A DNA stretch of 13,367 bases from Bacteroidetes bacterium UBA7368. GTDB taxonomy: Bacteria > Bacteroidota > Rhodothermia > Rhodothermales > UBA10348. The stretch's first letter is position 1. The number at the start of each line of letters is the position of its first letter. The position numbers and the translations under genes were made by a program. Shown here in pieces: positions 1-7,425 of this stretch. Location: NCBI GenBank assembly GCA_002469915.1, contig DKOG01000243.1, positions 1-13,367 of the forward strand, in the 5' to 3' direction. The notes beneath the pieces are model-generated. The model was given only the letters and a program-made list of their open reading frames with translations. It was not told where the DNA came from and made no database searches.

Positions 1-2
1 AT

Positions 3-590
3 GCATTTGTGCAAGCATCTGGTACGTTAAACACCCTTGCGGTGGCCTTGATGAAAATCGTTAACGATATCCGCCACTTGTCTTCCGGCCCTACCTCGGG
101 CCTTTCCGAAATTCAGCTTCCTGCCATTCAGCCAGGATCATCGATCATGCCTGGTAAGGTAAACCCAGTGATGAGCGAGGCTACCATGATGGTGTGCGCT
201 CGTGTGATGGGAAATCATGTCACGGTCACGACTGGTGGTCAACATGGAAACTTTGAATTAAATGTCATGATGCCGGTCATGACTCATGCAATGCTCGAAA
301 GCATTACTATTCTTTCTGGAGCCATGAACGCATTCCGCGACAATTGTCTCACAGGCATTAAAGCCGATCGGGATCGGTGTCGTGAACTACTCGAATTGAA
401 TCCCTCGATTGCCACAGCATTAAACCGTACCATCGGATACGACATGGCTTCGAAGGTCGCAAAAAAGTCTGCTGCAGAAAAGAAATCGGTTCGCGATGTA
501 GTGCTCGAAATGGGAATCATGGATGCAGATACCCTGAACGAAGTCCTGGACGTGCGCCATATGACTGAGCCGGGTATACCGGGAGCGTAA
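3..590 (+). CDS. fumC: Class II fumarate hydratase (fumarase C), 3' part
   Basis: The enzyme catalyses reversible hydration of fumarate to L-malate in the TCA cycle, as a cytosolic homotetramer. The frame is open from the window edge (codons Ala-Phe precede the first possible GTG at 9), so this is the C-terminal part of a gene of about 460 codons. The superfamily signature GSSIMPGKVNP is present, which carries the mobile active-site serine loop of the fumarase/aspartase family. It is followed by the GGQHGNFELNVMMP segment and the small C-terminal domain ending PGIPGA. These fit class II fumarase better than aspartase or argininosuccinate lyase, although aspartase cannot be fully excluded without the N-terminal half. 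The next gene follows in the same direction after 31 bases, so the two probably share a transcript. Confidence 0.93.
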   Translation, partial: AFVQASGTLNTLAVALMKIVNDIRHLSSGPTSGLSEIQLPAIQPGSSIMPGKVNPVMSEATMMVCARVMGNHVTVTTGGQHGNFELNVMMPVMTHAMLESITILSGAMNAFRDNCLTGIKADRDRCRELLELNPSIATALNRTIGYDMASKVAKKSAAEKKSVRDVVLEMGIMDADTLNEVLDVRHMTEPGIPGA

Positions 591-621
591 GCCACACCAT
601 TTTTCAAGTTTGAGGCTCAAA

Positions 622-1833
622 ATGGACGGCATTTTTTCCGATGTTATCGTTCTAGAGTTGGCTGGCGTCTTGGCCGGTCCAAGTGTTGGTCAGTTTTTCG
701 CCGAACTGGGTGCGCGCGTGATCAAGCTGGAAAACACGACAACTAACGGAGATGTCACCCGAACTTGGAAGATGCCGGGTGAAGAGGGAGACCAACTCTC
801 GTCATATTTCCACGCATGTAATTGGGGAAAGGAATCCATTGCGGTCAACCTCGTATCGGTGGAGGGCCAAGCGATCTTCAGCGAATTGGTTGCCAAAACT
901 GATGTCGTGATTAGTAATTACGTTCCAAGGGTAGCCAAATCCCTGAATGCAGATTATGCCTCTCTCAAGGCGATTAAACCCGACATTATATGTGGATCGA
1001 TTGTCGGATATGCGCCTGATTCCAATCGCCCAGGTTATGATGCCATCATTCAGGCAGAGTCTGGGTATTACCACATTAATGGTGCGCCTAAATCAGAAGG
1101 CGGTGCGCCCACAAAAATGCCTGTAGCGTTGATGGATATCCTCGCGGGACATCAACTTAAGCAGGCTATTCTGATCGCACTCTATAACAAGCTCAAAACA
1201 GGAAAGGGCGCATCTGTAACGGTCAGCCTGTTTGATGCGGCCGTAAGTGCGATGGCCAATCAAGCTACCAATTGGTTGGTAGCTGGTATCATTCCCGATC
1301 GTATCGGATCCGAGCACCCCAATATTGCGCCATACGGATCCGTCTATGAAGCCCAAGAGGGACAGCAACTCGTTTTAGGTGTGGGTACTGACCGACAATT
1401 TGCTCAATTGTGTGCGGTCCTCGGGTTGGATGAGGTGGCCCATGATATCCGATTCAAGACCAACACCGATCGGGTTCAGAACAGACATACATTGAATGGT
1501 GTGCTAGGCAAAGCAATAGCCAGCTTTAATCGCGCCTCCCTACTCAAGACACTAAATAACAAGGGTGTACCATCGGGGGCGGTTCATGCCATGGATGAAG
1601 TGTTTGACGTTACTCCTGAACACGTAGTGCTGCGCGATGAGGAAGGCCAAGCCCAGGGAGTGAGCGAGTGTATCGTGTGGCCGAATGAAGAAAACAGCTT
1701 TATGAAGGGTACATCATCCAAGCTCAGTCCACCACCTTCTTTCGCGAAGCATACCCGAACGGTATTAAAAACGATGCTTGGATATTCGGACGATCAGATA
1801 ACGAAGTGGACTGATCTGGAAGTCATTAAGTAA
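622..1833 (+). CDS. Family III CoA-transferase (CaiB/BaiF)
   Basis: A 403-aa cytosolic enzyme expected to move CoA between carboxylic acids through an aspartyl-CoA thioester. The N-terminal segment VLELAGVLAGPSVGQFFAELGARVIKLE is the usual family opening, and MPVALMDILAGHQ carries the expected nucleophile, Asp172. A GHPNIAPYGS-like motif (here EHPNIAPYGS) and the C-terminal small domain complete a full-length family member. The ATG at 622 is preferred over an in-frame TTG at 610 because a GAGG lies six bases before it. The family contains formyl-CoA, carnitine, succinyl-CoA:mesaconate and citramalate transferases as well as methylacyl-CoA racemases, so the substrate cannot be read from sequence. 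Its position directly after fumC hints at a C4 or C5 dicarboxylate, which is inference. The gene ends 8 bases from the convergent cytochrome gene. Confidence 0.88.
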   Translation: MDGIFSDVIVLELAGVLAGPSVGQFFAELGARVIKLENTTTNGDVTRTWKMPGEEGDQLSSYFHACNWGKESIAVNLVSVEGQAIFSELVAKTDVVISNYVPRVAKSLNADYASLKAIKPDIICGSIVGYAPDSNRPGYDAIIQAESGYYHINGAPKSEGGAPTKMPVALMDILAGHQLKQAILIALYNKLKTGKGASVTVSLFDAAVSAMANQATNWLVAGIIPDRIGSEHPNIAPYGSVYEAQEGQQLVLGVGTDRQFAQLCAVLGLDEVAHDIRFKTNTDRVQNRHTLNGVLGKAIASFNRASLLKTLNNKGVPSGAVHAMDEVFDVTPEHVVLRDEEGQAQGVSECIVWPNEENSFMKGTSSKLSPPPSFAKHTRTVLKTMLGYSDDQITKWTDLEVIK

Positions 1834-1846
1834 GACGAGCCTTACT
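1829..1846 (+). terminator. Weak hairpin at the convergent junction, possible terminator
   Basis: AGTAAG (1829-1834) and CTTACT (1841-1846) form a 6-bp perfect stem around a 6-base loop. It straddles the stop codons of the CoA-transferase gene and the opposing cytochrome gene. On the plus strand it is followed by a moderately T-rich stretch (CTGTTTCTACTTCT); the minus-strand side has no T-run. The stem is short and AT-rich, so this is a weak candidate supported mainly by its position. Confidence 0.25.
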
Positions 1847-2336
1847 CTGTTTCTACTTCTAATTCAGGAATACCGGTTCTAAACTTCAACTCTGAGGCCA
1901 TAAAGAGGCCCTTCCCTGTCAAACTACTCCTGACTCGCATTACTTCATCTTCAGTAACCTCATCTGAATTGTTCGAAAAACCTTGCCGAACAAAGGTTAT
2001 TACGGCGGCCACCTGCACATCTGAAAGGAAGTCGTGAGGGATCATCACATTACTGAATGACTCTCCTTTTACTTCTATTGGGCCCTGCATTCCACGAAGC
2101 ACAAGTCGAATTAAACGTCCCTTATCTCCGTTAACCCACTCAGTGTCTTGTAAGGTTGGAAAAGCGCCAGGAATCCCGGCCCCATCAGCCTGATGACACG
2201 TCACGCAGTATTTCGAGTAAACGTCGATTCCGGTGGCCAGAGCAGGGTCTTCAGAACAGCCCGTTCCCAAAACCGAAACGAGACTGACAATTAGCACCAA
2301 AAAAACATGCCTTGATAAGAAAATTGGCGTTCTCAT
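1842..2336 (-). CDS. Lipoprotein c-type cytochrome
   Basis: A 164-aa protein with an N-terminal hydrophobic export segment (residues about 11-26) ending LGTGC, a lipobox-like site that would acylate Cys27 and tether the protein to a membrane on the periplasmic side. The mature part has one heme-binding motif CVTCH (Cys44, Cys47, His48), and Met98 in the segment VMIPHDFLSD is the likely axial ligand. The order CxxCH, GxFPTL, MIPH, AAVITFVRQGF is typical of small monoheme class I cytochromes that carry electrons to oxidases or dehydrogenases. The start is fixed by an ATGA overlap with the MOSC gene upstream; the longer open frame to 2471 begins inside that gene and lacks signal-peptide character. 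It is last in the dnaG-ppk-MOSC cluster. The lipobox is not ideal (Gly at -3), so a transmembrane anchor is an alternative. Confidence 0.85.
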   Translation of the reverse strand: MRTPIFLSRHVFLVLIVSLVSVLGTGCSEDPALATGIDVYSKYCVTCHQADGAGIPGAFPTLQDTEWVNGDKGRLIRLVLRGMQGPIEVKGESFSNVMIPHDFLSDVQVAAVITFVRQGFSNNSDEVTEDEVMRVRSSLTGKGLFMASELKFRTGIPELEVETE

Positions 2337-2830
2337 TCGCGCACCACTGTTATTGAGTCTCCGACAGATAATGAACCACCGGCAACTACATAAAAAAGCG
2401 CGCCGCGTGTGCCTGTTTCGCGCACGGCTAGCATCGCTTCTTGAGACACGCGGCGCGCGAACGTCTCGCACGGACGGTGGTCTTTTTCGCTTCGCTTCAA
2501 GCGTACGCTACCAATGTGCAACTCATCCCCTGGATTAAGAGACTTGAGATCAATTCCGGTGGTAATGAGATTATCTCCAATGATGCATGGATCGACATTC
2601 AACGTGGTAGCCACTTCCAAAGAAATCGCAGTAACCTCTCTTCCCGGAACACGGGCCCCTTTCCACCAATCTTTTTGCGCATGGTCACCAGAGAACCCAC
2701 GATCCGCCGTCACAACAACAGACTCTCTTCGGGCATGAATGCCCACACTTGGCTTTTCTATGAGATCATGCACCTGTGCAGACCCTTGAAATGAGGTCTC
2801 TAACAGCCTAGAATGAAGAGGGGGCATCAT
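2333..2830 (-). CDS. MOSC-domain protein
   Basis: A 165-aa single-domain protein of the MOSC family (molybdenum cofactor sulfurase C-terminal domain). These proteins are thought to bind molybdenum cofactor or carry sulfur through a conserved cysteine, and known relatives act in Moco sulfuration or in reduction of N-hydroxylated compounds. The core segment IGDNLITTGIDLKSLNPGDELHIG is characteristic, and Cys121 in HRPCETF is the conserved family cysteine. The closing YVVAGGSLSVGDSI is the usual last strand pair. The ATG at 2830 shares one base with the ppk stop (TAATG), so translational coupling is likely; an upstream in-frame GTG at 2842 is less likely. The 3' end overlaps the cytochrome start by four bases. 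The substrate is unknown. A strong stem with a U-tract is embedded near the 3' end. Confidence 0.82.
   Translation of the reverse strand: MMPPLHSRLLETSFQGSAQVHDLIEKPSVGIHARRESVVVTADRGFSGDHAQKDWWKGARVPGREVTAISLEVATTLNVDPCIIGDNLITTGIDLKSLNPGDELHIGSVRLKRSEKDHRPCETFARRVSQEAMLAVRETGTRGALFYVVAGGSLSVGDSITVVRE
2392..2458 (-). terminator. Intragenic GC-rich stem with U-tract (possible attenuator)
   Basis: A perfect 13-bp inverted repeat: GCGCGCCGCGTGT at 2398-2410 and its exact complement at 2446-2458, separated by 35 bases. Read on the minus strand, the stem is followed at once by six T (2397-2392), the form of an intrinsic terminator. It lies wholly inside the MOSC coding sequence, about 60 bases before that gene's stop and ahead of the coupled cytochrome gene. 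The region is about two-thirds GC, clearly above its surroundings. The loop is longer than usual for a terminator, though GC-rich pieces in it could pair among themselves. Translating ribosomes should disrupt the stem, so any effect would depend on translation of the MOSC gene. Confidence 0.5.
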
Positions 2831-5058
2831 TACAGATCCCACGGCTGATCTTCCCGGTCTGAACGCTGCCGAGCTCGTTCCATGAGCAATTGCTGCACAC
2901 CATAAATACCGTTGGAATCCACCGCTTTACGCAATCGGTACGTGCCATCGGCACCCAATTCCCAAGCAGAAGCCGTGTCTGCTGATGTGAACTCAAGCGT
3001 GCGGATCATTCGATCTTTTAGCGCTTGCTGCTCTATTTCTACAATCACTTCAACGCGGTCTTCCAGATTGCGACGTTGCCAGTCTGCGCTACCCATGAAC
3101 ACCCGCGGCGACCCATCATTTCCAAAATAATAAATTCGACTATGCTCCAAGAACCGGCCTATTACGCTGATAACCGTAATGTTTTCACTGAATCGTAAGA
3201 GACCTGGACGTAATCGACAATGCCCCCGAATATGCAATTCAATCTGTACGCCAGCTTCAGATGCCTTGTACAATTCTTTTATAATAGAGATATCATCTAG
3301 CGCGTTCATTTTGGCAACAATACGTCCGTTGCCCGATTGCTCTTGGATACGAACCTCGTTCTGAATCAACTCAATGAACGTCTTACGCATTTCCTTGGGT
3401 GCTACCAGCAACTTCCGGTAATGCTGTTCAGGAGCGTAGCCAGTCAGATAATGAAACAGATTCACCAAATCGTGACCCAAGTCGGCCGAGGCGGTCAATA
3501 AACCGAAATCAGTATATAATTTGGCTGTGGACGGGTGATAATTACCCGTTCCAATATGACAGTATGTTTTAAGCTCACCTTTTTCAGACCGGACCACCAA
3601 CGTCGTTTTTGCATGGGTTTTCAGTCCAACTAGACCGTACGTCACATGCACACCGTGTTGCTCTAGCTTAGCGCCCCATTCAATATTGTTTTTCTCGTCA
3701 AAGCGAGCTTTCACTTCGACCAACACAGCGACTTGCTTCCCTTTTTCAGCCGCTCTGAGCAGTGCCTTTACAACCGGGGACTCATCACTTGTTCGATACA
3801 ACGTCTGCTTAATCGCAATAACGTCTGGATCGTGCGCAGCCTCATCAATGAAACGTAAAACAGAAGCAGCAAATGACTCGTACGGATGATGGACAAGTAC
3901 ATCTCCCTTTCGGAGTATTTCAAAAATATTTTCGCGATCCTTGGCCTCTCCTTCGTGCAAGAGACATTTCGGAACGACCGGGTCCCAAAAGGAAGTTTGA
4001 AACTCGGGAAAGTTCATATTGGCGAACTGGGTGACCGAAACAAGATCTAGGTCTCCATCCCATTCATAGACATCCGTTGGGTCCAGACTTAACTCACGAG
4101 TCAGGAGTTCTTTGATTTCCTCTGGTATTCCACACTGGACTTCCAGGCGCACAATCGGAGCAAACCTGCGCTCTCGCAACTCTTCAGAAATCAACGCAAT
4201 CAAATCATCAGCAACTTCTTCATCACGCTTCAAATCTGCATTCCTAGTAATTCGAAACGGGTAGACGCCCGTTACTTCCATACCGCGAAAAAGCTCGGAT
4301 GCATTGTGAGCAATAATTTGTTCAATGGGGACAAATCCTGTTCCGTCTTCGAGAGAGATCCAACGACCATCGGAAATAGGCACCTTAATTCGTGCAAAAT
4401 GTTCTGTTTCGCGCTCTGGATGCTTGAGCAGCACAGCCAGCGAAAGACTGAGGTTTGAAATGAACGGAAAAGGGTGTCCGGGATCTACAGCAAGGGGCGT
4501 TAGAATGGGGAACACCTTGCTCATAAAGTAGCTATGTAAGCTATCTTTCTGACCTCGATTCAAGTCTTCATAACTTAGAATCTTGATCGATATGTCTGAT
4601 GCTAATCGGGGTTTAAGCACGTTTTCCCAGGCATCAGATAGGTTTGAGGCCATTTCTAGCACTGCTGGTCTCGAAAATGCGAGCTGTTCGGCAGCCTTTC
4701 TTCCATCCGGCGATGGCGTCTGCACACCGGCAGCAACCTGTCGTTTCAGCCCTCCTACTCTCTTGCGGAAAAACTCGTCCAAGTTTCCTACCGCAATAGA
4801 AATGAATCGGACCCGATCCAACAACGGTACGCGCTCATCATGTGCCTGATGTACGACCCGCCAATTGAAGTCCAACCAGCTTAACTCTCGATTAAAGAAA
4901 AGTCGAGGGTCGTCAAGCGAAGTCTGCTCCGGAAATGCTCGCGGTTGCGTGGCACGTGGCACTACATCTAGTAAATCAATCTTACGCCCCATAGCAGATC
5001 GCTCATCTTGCTCAAGGTCGTTAACCCGTTCTTCCTTCTTCACTTTCAACTCGCTCAT
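2830..5058 (-). CDS. ppk: Polyphosphate kinase 1
   Basis: PPK1 reversibly polymerises the terminal phosphate of ATP into inorganic polyphosphate, which is linked to stress survival and starvation responses. The 742-aa protein shows the N-domain opening FFNRELSWLDFNWRV, the ATP-binding region, and both phospholipase-D-like C domains. His482 in THAK and His639 in LEHSR match the two active-site histidines of E. coli PPK (435 and 592), with the same spacing of 157 residues. HIGTGNYHPSTAKLYTD is also diagnostic. About 55 charged residues precede the family start, making it longer than the E. coli protein (688 aa). The motif usually written RG-I/M-CCLRPG reads RGHCRLRPG here. The ATG at 5058 is preferred over a GTG at 5070; neither has a strong ribosome-binding site. 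It lies 38 bases after dnaG and overlaps the MOSC gene. Confidence 0.96.
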   Translation of the reverse strand: MSELKVKKEERVNDLEQDERSAMGRKIDLLDVVPRATQPRAFPEQTSLDDPRLFFNRELSWLDFNWRVVHQAHDERVPLLDRVRFISIAVGNLDEFFRKRVGGLKRQVAAGVQTPSPDGRKAAEQLAFSRPAVLEMASNLSDAWENVLKPRLASDISIKILSYEDLNRGQKDSLHSYFMSKVFPILTPLAVDPGHPFPFISNLSLSLAVLLKHPERETEHFARIKVPISDGRWISLEDGTGFVPIEQIIAHNASELFRGMEVTGVYPFRITRNADLKRDEEVADDLIALISEELRERRFAPIVRLEVQCGIPEEIKELLTRELSLDPTDVYEWDGDLDLVSVTQFANMNFPEFQTSFWDPVVPKCLLHEGEAKDRENIFEILRKGDVLVHHPYESFAASVLRFIDEAAHDPDVIAIKQTLYRTSDESPVVKALLRAAEKGKQVAVLVEVKARFDEKNNIEWGAKLEQHGVHVTYGLVGLKTHAKTTLVVRSEKGELKTYCHIGTGNYHPSTAKLYTDFGLLTASADLGHDLVNLFHYLTGYAPEQHYRKLLVAPKEMRKTFIELIQNEVRIQEQSGNGRIVAKMNALDDISIIKELYKASEAGVQIELHIRGHCRLRPGLLRFSENITVISVIGRFLEHSRIYYFGNDGSPRVFMGSADWQRRNLEDRVEVIVEIEQQALKDRMIRTLEFTSADTASAWELGADGTYRLRKAVDSNGIYGVQQLLMERARQRSDREDQPWDL

Positions 5059-5096
5059 TTCAGAGATCACTATCAGATTTCAAGGCCATGAATCGT

Positions 5097-6983
5097 TTAT
5101 ACGTCAGCTATGAATTTTCGCTCCTTAACGGCCTTTCGAAATTCTATTAACTGCTTATGCTTTTGCTGGACCCCAGCTAGATCTCCGCCAGTCTGCTCAG
5201 CACGTTTCATCTGGTTGAGAACGTTCTGCATTTGTTCATCAATACGAACCAGTTTCAGGTACACCATGGCGCTGGCAGCGGCCTCATTCGAGTTTTCATC
5301 TAACCGAGGCACTGGAATCTGCTTTTTTCGTATCCAGTTTTCTGATGGCTCGTCCTGCTCCGTCATAATCTCGGCCGCGAGGGATTGAACAGCTCCTGAA
5401 ACAGTTGGGCCGAAAAATGCCTGCCGATCAAAGAGGTCAGCCTCATACTGACGAACCAGTTCTTCTGCCATGGATCTGCATGCGCCTTTTGAAAAGTCAT
5501 TCAAGGACATGCTACTCATAATCCACTCGATCATGGAAGGCCCTTCCCCCAACATGATGCGCAATAATTTTTTCTCGGCGGGTACCAATGCTATTTCAAT
5601 TTCAGGTAGATCATGAGCCTGGGCCCCATCTGCTGTCGCACGCTCGTATTCCGGTTCGCGCCTCGCCGGTCGCCGCTTTCCTTTGCCACGAACATATTCC
5701 TCTAGAATGGGGCGGAGCTGCATGTCAGGAATATCTAAGCTTTTTGCGGCAGAACGTAGATACGCTTCTCTATTTAGAGGGTCTTTGATCCGTGCAATGG
5801 ATTGCAAAATAGTCCGCTGAACAGCTGCCATCCCCTCGGGGGTATTGCCTTTCCCTGAAGCGGTTGCGTTAGTGAGTACGAATTCGATGAAATTCTGGCG
5901 TTCCTGCTTCAGAAAGGTTTCGAAAGCCGGTCCACCGTTTTCTCTCACATAAGAATCCGGATCTTCGCCTTCGGGCAATTGAACGGCATAGGGAATTAGT
6001 CCCTCCTCCAAAATGAGATCAATAGCACGCAAAGCCGCGCGGAGACCTGCCGAATCTGCATCATACAGGAGTACAATGACTTCCGCATATCTCCCAAGCA
6101 TACTGATCTGTTCACGCGTGAGAGCCGTTCCTGAGGAGGCAACCACATGTTCTACTCCAGCCTGATGCAGAGATACCACATCCGTATAGCCTTCTACCAT
6201 TATGGCTTCTTTCTTGCCCCGGATCGCGTTTTTCCCTTGATACAATCCGTACAGAACCCGGCTTTTGGTGTAGACTTTAGTTTCTGGAGAGTTGATGTAT
6301 TTGGGTTCGTCATCTTCCCTCAGAATTCTGCCACCGAAACCAATGACCTTTCCGACATGGGAAAAAATGGGAAACATTAATCGATGCCGATATCGATCAT
6401 AGAACCCTGTTCTTTCCTTCCGGGGAATGATGAGACCTGCTCCTTCCAAAATATCGTCTTCAAGATGCGTTTTTCGAGCGGTCTCGAGTAAGGCGTCCCA
6501 TGAATCAGGAGCGTATCCAACACCAAATTTCTGGATGGATTCGGACGAAAATCCTCTCTTTTTCAGGTAATCACGAGCAACTTGAGCCTCTTTATCCTTT
6601 AACAGAGCATCGTGAAAAAAGCGACCTGCAAATCGTAAGGCATGGTAAATGGATTCACTTTCAGAGGCATCATCACCAGGTACTTCTTCTTCTGGAAGTA
6701 CGATACCTACCCGTTCTGCGAGTACCCGGACAGCCTCTGGAAAACTGAGAGATTCCATTCGGGATACAAAACTGAATACATCTCCACCTTCCCCACACCC
6801 AAAACACTTAAAGATCCCCATCCGTGGGTTCACATTGAACGAGGGCGTCTTTTCGTTGTGGAAAGGACACAGTCCTACGAAATTTGAGCTACGCTTTTTG
6901 AGTTGAACATACTCCCCCACTACATCCACGATATCCGTCGAACTGCGGACTTCTTCGATCGATGTTTCAGGAATAATACTCAA
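5097..6983 (-). CDS. dnaG: DNA primase DnaG
   Basis: DnaG makes the RNA primers for lagging-strand DNA synthesis and is recruited by the DnaB helicase. Domains in order: the zinc-binding domain (Cys39, His42, Cys60, Cys63), the catalytic core with the TOPRIM motifs EGYTD (Glu264) and DADSAG (Asp308, Asp310), and a C-terminal helicase-interaction region. With a TTG start at 6983 (628 aa) every one of these residues falls one position before its E. coli counterpart (40, 43, 61, 64, 265, 309, 311). I therefore prefer this start over the longer TTG frame at 7025, which adds 14 residues unlike the family. No clear ribosome-binding site precedes either. The gene sits outside the classical rpsU-dnaG-rpoD arrangement and instead leads the cluster with ppk. 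Confidence 0.95.
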   Translation of the reverse strand: MSIIPETSIEEVRSSTDIVDVVGEYVQLKKRSSNFVGLCPFHNEKTPSFNVNPRMGIFKCFGCGEGGDVFSFVSRMESLSFPEAVRVLAERVGIVLPEEEVPGDDASESESIYHALRFAGRFFHDALLKDKEAQVARDYLKKRGFSSESIQKFGVGYAPDSWDALLETARKTHLEDDILEGAGLIIPRKERTGFYDRYRHRLMFPIFSHVGKVIGFGGRILREDDEPKYINSPETKVYTKSRVLYGLYQGKNAIRGKKEAIMVEGYTDVVSLHQAGVEHVVASSGTALTREQISMLGRYAEVIVLLYDADSAGLRAALRAIDLILEEGLIPYAVQLPEGEDPDSYVRENGGPAFETFLKQERQNFIEFVLTNATASGKGNTPEGMAAVQRTILQSIARIKDPLNREAYLRSAAKSLDIPDMQLRPILEEYVRGKGKRRPARREPEYERATADGAQAHDLPEIEIALVPAEKKLLRIMLGEGPSMIEWIMSSMSLNDFSKGACRSMAEELVRQYEADLFDRQAFFGPTVSGAVQSLAAEIMTEQDEPSENWIRKKQIPVPRLDENSNEAAASAMVYLKLVRIDEQMQNVLNQMKRAEQTGGDLAGVQQKHKQLIEFRKAVKERKFIADV

Positions 6984-7162
6984 GGTCGTTCGGCACTGAT
7001 GCTGAGTTAGTGGGCAGGAAGACAAAGTACGTAGTCTACTCTACATGATGCACTCCGTTCTGAGTGATTCTACAGGATTTGGCATAAAGGAGTAGACCAT
7101 AAAAATGAAACCCTGAGTTTCCCCTCTCGTAGCCCAACATAACTCTATTCTATTTAGACATT
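6984..7162. promoter_or_regulatory. Divergent intergenic region
   Basis: This stretch separates the minus-strand dnaG cluster from the plus-strand small-protein/subtilase cluster, so it should hold promoters for both. No convincing promoter motif is visible in either direction; a GTACTTTG just before dnaG is one base short of the Bacteroidota -7 box TAnnTTTG. A small GAAAC/GTTTC hairpin near 7108-7122 is too weak to call. The call rests on gene arrangement only. Confidence 0.4.
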
Positions 7163-7399
7163 ATGGCTTCCAATCAAGACGTGACCATCACCGGACAAAT
7201 TACTCGAGTAGACCTTGAAGGCGGCTTTTGGGGAGTTGTCGATCAAGACAATAAACACTTCGTTCCGCTCAACCCCTTATCAAGTGAGTTTCAACAACAC
7301 GGGCTGTCCGTCCAGATTGAAGCCAGGGAGGTCACGGTAATCGGGGTTTCCATGTGGGGACAGCACATAAAAATCATATCTATCCAGAAACTGAGCTGA
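7163..7399 (+). CDS. Small conserved-looking hypothetical protein
   Basis: A 78-aa acidic-to-neutral cytosolic protein without signal peptide or membrane segment. The pattern is almost all short beta strands: TITGQITRVD, FWGVVDQDNKHFVPLNP, LSVQIEAREVT and QHIKIISIQ. That pattern would fit a small beta barrel such as an OB-like fold, but I cannot assign a family. The GGFWGVVDQDNKHFVPLNPL segment (two glycines, Trp, Asp-Asn turn) looks like a conserved core rather than random coding. It is the first gene after the divergent region and is followed after 26 bases by the subtilase gene, so the two may be cotranscribed. Function is unknown. No Shine-Dalgarno sequence precedes the ATG. Confidence 0.7.
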   Translation: MASNQDVTITGQITRVDLEGGFWGVVDQDNKHFVPLNPLSSEFQQHGLSVQIEAREVTVIGVSMWGQHIKIISIQKLS

Positions 7400-7425
7400 A
7401 TGCTCCCTATTTGACCGGAATCATC

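Noticed and set aside
363..378. CCGATC/GATCGG close inverted repeat in fumC
   Set aside because: Short, inside a conserved coding region, with no neighbouring regulatory context.
1263..1284. Perfect 9-bp inverted repeat with a 4-base loop inside the CoA-transferase gene
   Set aside because: A repeat of this size is expected by chance at a rate of a few tenths per window of this length, it has no T-run, and it is deep in a coding region far from any gene end.
2333..2471. Longer version of the cytochrome gene starting at 2471
   Set aside because: The added 45 residues are Arg/Cys-rich, come from the other frame of the MOSC gene, and would bury the export signal; the ATGA junction and signal peptide favour the start at 2336.
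4325..5113. Several 60-90 codon open frames opposite ppk and dnaG
   Set aside because: They are antisense shadows of two confidently identified genes, with Ser/Arg-rich translations and no recognisable motif.
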